Source: CAYMDD01 sp964409675
GTDB taxonomy: Bacteria > Pseudomonadota > Alphaproteobacteria > Rickettsiales > SXRF01
Assembly (NCBI GenBank): GCA_964409675.1
Contig: CAYPEF010000121.1
Location: forward strand, 1-6,234
Reading direction: 5' to 3'
Length of the DNA: 6,234 nucleotides
Shown: positions 1 through 4,291 of the stretch, piece after piece
Layout: each line of letters starts with the position of its first letter
Position numbering within the stretch: the first letter of the stretch is position 1
Position numbers and translations under genes: made by a program
Notes under the pieces: generated by a model
The model's database searches: none
What the model saw: the letters and a program-made list of their open reading frames with translations, nothing else
What the model was told of the DNA's origin: nothing

Positions 1-143
1 TCCGCCAGCCGTTCCGCCCTTCGTCCACAGGCGATGACGCGTGCGCCCTCGCGCAGAAATGCCTCAGCACACGCACGGCCAAAACCGGAAGTAGCGCCAG
101 TGACGATAACAACTCTCTTTTTGCATTCAGAAGGCGACTTCAT
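1..143 (-). CDS. SDR-family NAD(P)-dependent oxidoreductase, N-terminal part only
   Basis: This is the 5' end of a short-chain dehydrogenase/reductase gene; it runs off the left edge, leaving 47 codons. The visible protein has the Rossmann signature TGATSGFG at residues 15-22 (the SDR TGxxxGxG cofactor motif) after a short beta strand (RVVIV). It continues into a helix and a second strand (ARVIACGRR). The pair of arginines at residues 41-42, just after the second strand, suggests NADP(H) rather than NAD(H), by analogy with classical SDRs. The TG-AT-x-GFG wording and the GRR-x-ERL stretch resemble YdfG-like 3-hydroxy acid dehydrogenases. The catalytic Tyr-x-x-x-Lys lies outside the window, so substrate and exact family cannot be settled. 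The start is the ATG at 143-141, placed as usual about ten residues before the glycine motif. No clear Shine-Dalgarno sequence precedes it. Confidence 0.88.
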   Translation of the reverse strand, partial: MKSPSECKKRVVIVTGATSGFGRACAEAFLREGARVIACGRRAERLA

Positions 144-211
144 ATTAACACTAAAAAGCTGAATAGCGCAGTAGACAAAACGTTGAATTACCCGCAGTGT
201 TTTGATTACTT

Positions 212-240
212 ATCTTATATTTAGTAAAGCTATCTATCAA
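212..240 (-). promoter_or_regulatory. Candidate sigma70-type promoter for the SDR gene
   Basis: On the minus strand there is a -35-like TTGATA (240-235, five of six to TTGACA), a 17-bp spacer and a -10-like TAAGAT (217-212, four of six to TATAAT). Transcription would start near 205, giving an untranslated leader of about 60 bases before the SDR start at 143. The rest of the 159-base gap between the SDR and pilin genes is AT-rich. It holds only a weak 5-bp stem (GCTTA at 249-253, TAAGC at 260-264) with no T-tract, so I do not call a terminator for the pilin gene. The promoter is inferred from consensus match alone. Confidence 0.4.
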
Positions 241-302
241 GCCATAGTGCTTATATCGCTAAGCGTCCATATATGAAAATGTCTCAGTTAGTTTAGTAAG
301 GT

Positions 303-1106
303 TCATTCAGCCTTGAATACCATGGCACAGTTCGTGCTGTTGTTTGTGGTGTAAACTGAATCACTTTGTCCCAGACCAATTGTTACACAACTTCCTGCAG
401 GATTAAATACGCCACCACTTGTAATGGCAAATGGAAGCGTTGTGATAGCGCCTGTGGTAGGATTTTGATTATCATATTTCTCATCAAGGTATTTTGCTTC
501 ATCTGGGTGCACCCATCCTGCATTATTATTAGTATTGGCAGCATCATCGCGCTGAACTCCGGCAATAATGCGGTTCGCTTGCGTAGAACCGGGAGGTTGC
601 GACGCCCATATTCCCGCATTGTTATCACCGGTATAAAATGAATAAAGAATTTGATAGCCCATCCGCGGAATGCGCGATGCTGGTACATTCTGCCCTACAA
701 CAGAATGGCCATAAGTAGTTGTTTCATCACTAATGCCGGTGAATTTGCCTTTTATTAAACCTGCAAGCTGAAGCTGCTGCCATGCCCGGAAAGACTCAAG
801 CGCCCAATCAATCTTAGCGTCATTATTTCCGTTACAGGTCCCGGTGCCACCTCCAACAGGACACCCAAGGCTATCTGTTCCGAATTGACTCTCAGCGTTT
901 ATACAATCTCCTGCAATACAATCGTATTTAAGCCGAAATGTAGTGAAAGCAGTTTTGAGATTTTCAATGTCCGTGAGCACACTACGCAGCTCTGACTGGC
1001 GGATCATTTCCCGCCCGACTATCACGCCACCAACAATCAAACCTATAATAACAAGTACAATACTTAGTTCAATTAGCGTGAAACCTGCTTTTATTTTTCT
1101 ATACAT
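303..1106 (-). CDS. Type IV pilin-like protein with prepilin N-terminal methylation motif
   Basis: This 267-residue protein begins with a short basic leader, MYRKIKAG, followed by FTLIELSIVLVIIGLIVGG. That is the class III signal of type IV pilins and type II secretion pseudopilins. Prepilin peptidase should cut after Gly8 and methylate Phe9; Glu13 is the conserved mature Glu5. The hydrophobic helix spans about residues 9-31. The globular part carries marks I recall from a family of alphaproteobacterial pilin-like proteins: LKYDCIAGD near 59-67 (usually KYNALPGD), ESFRAWQQLQLAGLIKG at 104-120, and a NPTTGAI stretch near 215-221. Six cysteines (63, 68, 82, 91, 240, 260) could form disulfides. 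I chose the ATG at 1106 because it gives an 8-residue leader with AAGAAG about six bases upstream. An in-frame ATG at 1133 (17-residue leader) is possible; a TTG at 1181 is unlikely. No assembly ATPase, platform protein or peptidase gene is in view, so pilus, pseudopilus or DNA-uptake roles cannot be separated. Confidence 0.85.
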   Translation of the reverse strand: MYRKIKAGFTLIELSIVLVIIGLIVGGVIVGREMIRQSELRSVLTDIENLKTAFTTFRLKYDCIAGDCINAESQFGTDSLGCPVGGGTGTCNGNNDAKIDWALESFRAWQQLQLAGLIKGKFTGISDETTTYGHSVVGQNVPASRIPRMGYQILYSFYTGDNNAGIWASQPPGSTQANRIIAGVQRDDAANTNNNAGWVHPDEAKYLDEKYDNQNPTTGAITTLPFAITSGGVFNPAGSCVTIGLGQSDSVYTTNNSTNCAMVFKAE

Positions 1107-1217
1107 TAGCGACTTCTTGACTCTAAAATGCATAAAATTGTCAAGCACCTTACTCTGCAAAGTAAAAAATGCAATGATCAAAAGAAAGCAATATAAATAG
1201 CTTACAAAAATATTCCT

Positions 1218-2123
1218 TTATGGACGGTTCAGCAGTAACCGCAGCAGGTCAAGCGGCCAGGTGAATGGACTGGTTTGTATTCCCTTTTGCGCCACTGCGA
1301 GCGCTTCGCGCCATTTTCCTTCCCTTGCCAGCCATAGCGCCTGGCGCGTGGTGCCGCGGCGCACCCAGCGGCGCAGGCGGCGGCGGGATGCGGCGTCCCA
1401 GTTGCCTTGCGCCAGATACTCGGCGGCCATATGAGCGCGCTCTTCAAACATCTGGCGCTCGACGCGCGGGTTGCCGCCGAAGGTGAGCGAGCCGGCATGG
1501 GCGAGATACGTGTAGCCCATCACCGGCAGCACGCGGTGCTTCAGCGGCGCGCGGGCGATACGCAGGAGAAATTCCAGGTCGCTCGCCACGTAACGCTGGC
1601 CAAGATGGTTAGTAACGAGAAAATCGCCGAAGCGCACATAGACGGATTTGCGCCAGAAGCGCGCGTTGGGCACCGGGCTAGCGGTGGCGGAAAGCGCCAG
1701 CCGGTCGCCGGTGAATCGCTTGATGACCTGCAATGCCCCGTTTGCGTCGCGCTCCACCACCTGCGCTTCAAGGGTGACGCCGTCGAGTTCCGGGTCGGCG
1801 GCAAAGGCTTCGCCCACGGCGCACAAGGCACCCGGCTCATAGGCATCATCGGCGTTCAGCAGGGCGATGATGTCGCCGGTGGCGCGGGCGATGCCTTCAT
1901 TGTAGCAGGCATTGGGGCCATCGTCTTTCTGGCTGCGCCAATAGGTGATATGCGGCAGGAAGCGCTTGATAATTTCCACCGTGCCGTCCGTGGAGCCGCC
2001 GTCCAGCACGATCAGCTCCAGATCAGGGTAGGACTGGGCAACTACGCTCTCCAGCGCCCGCGAAAGTGTCGCCTCGGCGCGGAAACAGGGAATGATGACG
2101 CTGATGCGCGGAAGCGGCTGCAT
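1218..2123 (-). CDS. Family 2 glycosyltransferase
   Basis: A 301-residue GT-A fold glycosyltransferase of family 2, expected to move a sugar from a nucleotide-sugar donor to a surface polysaccharide, lipid or protein acceptor in the cytoplasm or at the inner face of the membrane. The nucleotide-binding half shows ISVIIPCFRAEATL (7-20), VLDGGSTDGT (39-48) and DDGPNACYNEGIARATGD (67-84). LNADD (89-93) stands in the place of the metal-binding DxD motif. SDLEFLLRIA (181-190) probably supplies the catalytic acid of the acceptor half. The last 60 residues are helical and rich in Arg, Trp and Ala; ALWLAREGKWREALAVAQKG (262-281) looks like a TPR-type hairpin. No membrane segment is evident. The ATG at 2123 lies 8 bases after the stop of the sensor gene, so the two are probably cotranscribed. 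No good Shine-Dalgarno sequence is visible, consistent with translational coupling. Donor and acceptor are unknown. Confidence 0.9.
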   Translation of the reverse strand: MQPLPRISVIIPCFRAEATLSRALESVVAQSYPDLELIVLDGGSTDGTVEIIKRFLPHITYWRSQKDDGPNACYNEGIARATGDIIALLNADDAYEPGALCAVGEAFAADPELDGVTLEAQVVERDANGALQVIKRFTGDRLALSATASPVPNARFWRKSVYVRFGDFLVTNHLGQRYVASDLEFLLRIARAPLKHRVLPVMGYTYLAHAGSLTFGGNPRVERQMFEERAHMAAEYLAQGNWDAASRRRLRRWVRRGTTRQALWLAREGKWREALAVAQKGIQTSPFTWPLDLLRLLLNRP

Positions 2124-2131
2124 GGCGCGGC

Positions 2132-3304
2132 TCAGGCGTTCCCACCCGGCGGCAGCGCGGCCTCCAGACGCCGGCGGGCGGCCTGCGCCTCCGCCAGCTT
2201 TTCGCGCAGTTCCTCCTCCACATGCCGGCGCTCGGCGATGTATTCGCCGGTGCGTTCGATCTGGCGGGCCAGGCTGTCGATTTCTTCAGGCCCCATCTGC
2301 TGCATGGGACGAAACCCCTCCCCGCGCGCCACGCGCGCGGCGACCTGCGTCAGCTCCACCACCGGCTTGATGATGCGCGCGCGCACGATCCATAAAAACA
2401 GCAGCAGGAAGCAGGCCAGCGCCACGATCTGCACCAGCCGCGGCCAGAGCTGGGAGCGGATCTGACTGGTGCTGAACGCATTGTCGTACCCGACCAGGAT
2501 AACATACGGGTAATGGTTGGAGACCTGGTAATAGGAATAAATACCCGCCCGCGCAAACAGCGGCGCGCGCGACAGCACGCCCTTGGGATGCTCGGCGACG
2601 TTCAGGCTGCTTAAGCGCTGCTGCGAGAAATTTTCCTCCACGAAGCGCGGGTTGGCCGATACCACGGTAAGCGGCAGGAAAGTGCGACTCATGACGGCGA
2701 AGCTGATACCCTCGCGTTCGATCAGATAGCCGATCTGCTCGGTGAGCGCGCCGATATCGATACTGGCCACCAGCGTGCCCAGGTAGCGCCCGGTATCGTC
2801 GGTGATGCCCATGCCAATCGGAATCACCCATTTGCCCGACACGCGACCCTGAATCGGGCGGCCGATCTGCGCCTGCCAGGGCATGTCCATGGTTTTGTGG
2901 ATGTAGTCCCGGTCGGCCACGTTGACCGGCTGGTCCATCACGCCCTTGTTGCTGCTGACCACCACGCGCTGCGAATGGTCCACCCACGACCAGACTTCAT
3001 AGACGGGCTTGCGCGAATCGAAGGCTTTCAGCAACTGACCGACGGTGCGCAGATCATTCGTATCCAGCCTTGTGAGCTGGCGGCCGATGGCGTTCAGCAG
3101 ATAGCCGGCGTTTTCAATGTCGCGCTCCAGCGTGCGGTCGATGCGGGCGGCTTCCTGCTCCAGCTCGGCGATGATCTGACGGGAATGGGTGGTATAGGTG
3201 ACCCAGGTGACCCAGGCAGAAAGCAGCAATAGCAGCGAAATAATTGCCACCGACAGCAAGGCAAAATCACGCGACAAAGACGGCTGCGCCCAAGAGGGTT
3301 TCAT
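2132..3304 (-). CDS. Membrane sensor with dCache-like domain and HAMP, no output domain
   Basis: A 390-residue membrane protein built like the input half of a histidine kinase, diguanylate cyclase or chemoreceptor. It has a membrane helix at about 14-37 and a large extracytoplasmic domain at about 38-288. The stretch DRDYIHK (131-137), GKWVIPIG (157-164) and LGTLVASIDIGAL (175-187) matches the usual wording of dCache/PDC ligand-binding domains. A second membrane helix lies at about 289-307, a HAMP-like linker starts with IIKPVVELTQVAARVARGEG (311-330), and a charged coiled coil covers about 358-383. The protein ends at PPGGNA, where a kinase, GGDEF or methyl-accepting domain would normally begin; no DHp His, GGDEF or PAS motif is present. 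It may act through a partner, or be a truncated gene. I prefer the ATG at 3304; a GTG at 3325 would add seven residues, and neither start has a convincing ribosome site. The glycosyltransferase gene follows after 8 bases. Confidence 0.83.
   Translation of the reverse strand: MKPSWAQPSLSRDFALLSVAIISLLLLLSAWVTWVTYTTHSRQIIAELEQEAARIDRTLERDIENAGYLLNAIGRQLTRLDTNDLRTVGQLLKAFDSRKPVYEVWSWVDHSQRVVVSSNKGVMDQPVNVADRDYIHKTMDMPWQAQIGRPIQGRVSGKWVIPIGMGITDDTGRYLGTLVASIDIGALTEQIGYLIEREGISFAVMSRTFLPLTVVSANPRFVEENFSQQRLSSLNVAEHPKGVLSRAPLFARAGIYSYYQVSNHYPYVILVGYDNAFSTSQIRSQLWPRLVQIVALACFLLLFLWIVRARIIKPVVELTQVAARVARGEGFRPMQQMGPEEIDSLARQIERTGEYIAERRHVEEELREKLAEAQAARRRLEAALPPGGNA
3197..3214 (-). repeat. Perfect 9-bp tandem duplication in the first membrane helix of the sensor
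   Basis: The 9-mer GGTGACCCA (plus strand) occurs twice in tandem and encodes Trp-Val-Thr-Trp-Val-Thr at residues 31-36, near the outer end of the first membrane helix. The copies are identical at all nine bases, so the repeat is probably recent or slippage-prone. Gain or loss of one unit keeps the frame and would lengthen or shorten the helix by three residues. Confidence 0.8.
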
Positions 3305-3398
3305 AGAAGATGGCCCGTAGCTCACGGTTTCGTATCAATCAATTGAAATAAAAAGAGAAAGAATTATTTTTCTTATCACCAAATCTTTTTAATTCCTA

Positions 3399-3416
3399 TT
3401 ATGATGTATATCATAA
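3399..3416. promoter_or_regulatory. Perfect 7-bp inverted repeat, possible Crp/Fnr-type operator
   Basis: TTATGAT at 3399-3405 and ATCATAA at 3410-3416 are exact reverse complements separated by GTAT. The core ATGAT-N4-ATCAT differs from the Fnr/Anr consensus TTGAT-N4-ATCAA by one base in each half, and its symmetry also fits TATGA-N6-TCATA, a variant of the Crp layout. It lies about 95 bases upstream of the sensor start and about 70 bases upstream of the small ORF, so one regulator could act on both sides. The symmetry is seen directly; the regulator family is an inference. Confidence 0.4.
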
Positions 3417-3442
3417 CCACTTGCGAAAAGCTTGGCTATAGG

Positions 3443-3471
3443 TTAGTAAACGATAAATAAATTAATATAAA
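3443..3471 (+). promoter_or_regulatory. Promoter-like hexamer pair, plus strand
   Basis: TTAGTA (3443-3448, four of six to TTGACA) and TATAAA (3466-3471, five of six to TATAAT) are separated by exactly 17 bases. Transcription would begin near 3478, at the end of the AAAGGA sequence at 3473-3478. It could therefore serve the downstream orphan gene, but would leave the 19-codon ORF without an intact ribosome site. The surrounding DNA is so AT-rich that a chance match is quite possible. Confidence 0.25.
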
Positions 3472-3487
3472 TAAAGGAAAAGCAATC

Positions 3488-3547
3488 ATGGCTGAGGGTG
3501 TTAGTAGTGGGTTTGTTTGTGGTGTAGTTGGTAAAGGAAGCAACTAA
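3488..3547 (+). CDS. Possible small protein or leader peptide, 19 residues
   Basis: A 19-codon ORF starts with ATG at 3488 and ends with TAA at 3545-3547. The good Shine-Dalgarno sequence AAAGGA (3473-3478) sits nine bases before the start, better than any seen for the larger genes here except the orphan. The peptide reads MAEGVSSGFVCGVVGKGSN: glycine-, serine- and valine-rich, with one cysteine, no charged run and no clear membrane helix. I recognise no family. It may be a real small protein, a leader peptide, or the relic of an older gene start: its first codons, Met-Ala-Glu, recall Met-Ala-Asp of ParE, and a parE relic lies 114 bases further on. It is too short for coding statistics to help. 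Confidence 0.3.
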   Translation: MAEGVSSGFVCGVVGKGSN

Positions 3548-3548
3548 A

Positions 3549-3558
3549 GATGTACATC
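3549..3558. repeat. Perfect 10-bp palindrome GATGTACATC
   Basis: The ten bases read the same on both strands. The palindrome begins two bases after the stop codon of the 19-codon ORF. It could be a small operator half-pair or chance; there is no T-tract and no loop, so it is not a terminator. Confidence 0.3.
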
Positions 3559-3660
3559 AAACCCCTCAGCACAAGACGCCACCTAAAATCTTTATGCCCT
3601 TAATTTGCAAGGCAACTGTTATCATCCCTGTAATGGCAGCGAAGCAATATCTTTGGGGCT

Positions 3661-3699
3661 CTGGAGCCAGTGCGTAAACGGCTAGGCATGTATATCAGC
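3661..3699 (+). pseudogene. Degenerate copy of a 5' segment of parE
   Basis: These 39 bases align without gaps to positions 4373-4411 inside the intact parE, with 33 identities. In frame they read LEPVRKRLGMYIS, against LEPVRKRPGMYIG of ParE residues 28-40. Three of the six differences are synonymous third-position changes, one codon changes Pro to Leu by two substitutions, and one changes Gly to Ser. Five of the six are transitions, all toward A or T, as expected for decay. LEPVRKR is typical of ParE; GyrB usually has LDAVRKR. A TAA stop follows two codons later (3703-3705). Just upstream, the GGGGCTCTGG sequence looks like parE's GGGCTGG with an extra CT, which shifts the frame. Homology further upstream is not clear by eye. 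The copy cannot encode a working protein and most likely marks a duplication or insertion at the parE 5' end. Confidence 0.72.
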
Positions 3700-3700
3700 A

Positions 3701-3725
3701 ACTAATAACACTAAACGAATACTAA
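3701..3725 (+). repeat. Three spaced ACTAA repeats
   Basis: ACTAA occurs at 3701-3705, 3710-3714 and 3721-3725, spaced 9 and 11 bases apart, between the end of the parE relic and the ribosome site of the orphan gene. It could be a set of direct repeats at an insertion boundary or regulator half-sites. The sequence is AT-rich and the unit short, so chance is a fair explanation. Confidence 0.25.
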
Positions 3726-3732
3726 CTATCTT

Positions 3733-3736
3733 AGGA
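3733..3736 (+). promoter_or_regulatory. Ribosome binding site of the orphan gene
   Basis: AGGA lies six bases before the ATG at 3743, a normal Shine-Dalgarno spacing. It supports this ATG as the start and supports the ORF as a translated gene despite its lack of a known family. Confidence 0.65.
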
Positions 3737-3742
3737 AATTTT

Positions 3743-4216
3743 ATGGAAAAGAAGCGCAAAAGAAAAGCATCTAACGGCTTTACCAAAGCGCAAGAATGCT
3801 ATATTACCCACTTGCATAAAGAATTTGACATTCGATTTGAAAAAATAGCAGAGCTTATCCTAGAAAAAATACGCGAAAAATACGCTATAGATTCGCATTC
3901 TGATGAACAAAAGAATAGTGAAGATTTTTTTTCGCCATTAAGCGATTTAGCTATAGAACACTTCGGCCAGGGTTTAATCGAGAAAGTAGTAGCATCCGGG
4001 GGGCAGCGCGCTATTAACCTTAATCCTATCATTCAGAAAACCCTCGATCAAATACCTTCTATAGATGCTGATGATGCAGTTTCCACCAAGCTGCTTCAAA
4101 GTCAGGCAACCATTGCTGATAATTTAAATACTGAAGGAAAAAAGATAGCTGAGGAAATGCGCAATCTAGTAAAAACATGGGTGAGGTACGATGCGCAAAA
4201 GGATGCAAGCAGATAA
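3743..4216 (+). CDS. Orphan protein of unknown function, 157 residues
   Basis: I do not recognise this protein. It starts at an ATG with AGGA six bases upstream and ends with TAA at 4214-4216. The N-terminus is strongly basic (KKRKRK, residues 3-8), followed by charged helix-like segments at about 14-48 with an alternating EKIAELILEKIREKY pattern (33-47). A polar, acidic stretch follows (50-62), then helix-like segments at about 64-84 and 113-149. There is no signal peptide, membrane segment, cysteine pair or obvious catalytic motif, so it is probably a soluble helical protein; the basic head could bind nucleic acid or membrane, but that is a guess. Its DNA is much more AT-rich than the neighbouring parE, which points to recent acquisition. 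It sits between a decayed parE fragment and the intact parE, 75 bases upstream of the latter and on the same strand. It may be part of inserted DNA and may be cotranscribed with parE. Confidence 0.68.
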   Translation: MEKKRKRKASNGFTKAQECYITHLHKEFDIRFEKIAELILEKIREKYAIDSHSDEQKNSEDFFSPLSDLAIEHFGQGLIEKVVASGGQRAINLNPIIQKTLDQIPSIDADDAVSTKLLQSQATIADNLNTEGKKIAEEMRNLVKTWVRYDAQKDASR

Positions 4217-4241
4217 AGATTAGGGTTTCTTTGTCGCCTGC

Positions 4242-4287
4242 CAATATGCATAATATTGCTTCAGCTTATTTTTAATGAATGGCAATA
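4242..4287 (+). promoter_or_regulatory. Overlapping inverted repeats in front of parE
   Basis: CAATAT (4242-4247) and ATATTG (4253-4258) form a 6-bp inverted repeat with a 5-base loop. The second arm, read as TATTGC (4254-4259), is also the exact reverse complement of GCAATA (4282-4287), which lies just before the parE ATG at 4292. The same arm can therefore pair upstream or downstream but not both, and the downstream pairing would cover the region where ribosomes bind. The stems are short and AT-rich, so stability is doubtful. A CATAAT hexamer at 4249-4254 could also be a -10 element, but its -35 match is poor. Confidence 0.25.
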
Positions 4288-4291
4288 GTGC

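Larger units (their letters stand above)
3305..3742. other. AT-rich divergent intergenic region
   Basis: About 440 bases separate the minus-strand sensor gene from the plus-strand orphan gene. The sequence is far richer in A and T than the sensor gene. In order it contains an operator-like inverted repeat (3399-3416), a promoter-like pair (3443-3471), a 19-codon ORF with a Shine-Dalgarno sequence (3488-3547), a 10-bp palindrome (3549-3558) and a parE relic (3661-3699). Three ACTAA repeats (3701-3725) and the ribosome site of the orphan gene complete it. Between 3559 and 3660 I recognise nothing; a short ORF at 3633-3677 has no ribosome site. No tRNA and no hairpin with a T-tract was seen. Confidence 0.7.

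Noticed and set aside
249..264. Small stem GCTTA/TAAGC downstream of the pilin gene as a terminator
   Set aside because: The stem is only five base pairs, with no T-tract on the side that would terminate pilin transcription.
1407..2465. Long plus-strand ORF of 352 codons opposite the glycosyltransferase and the end of the sensor gene
   Set aside because: It runs antisense across two well-supported genes in GC-rich DNA where stops are rare. Its translation is rich in Arg, Ala and Gly, with no recognisable domain.
2286..2987. Minus-strand ORF of 233 codons inside the sensor gene in another frame
   Set aside because: It is a frame-shifted shadow of the sensor gene, with a low-complexity Gly, Arg and Ala product and no family features.
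3633..3677. Fourteen-codon ORF beginning at an ATG just before the parE relic
   Set aside because: It has no ribosome site, ends within the relic and reads the relic out of frame.
3661..4291. Insertion sequence or integrase-type element as the cause of the parE duplication
   Set aside because: No transposase or recombinase gene, terminal inverted repeats or target duplication is visible; only the relic and an orphan gene support an insertion.
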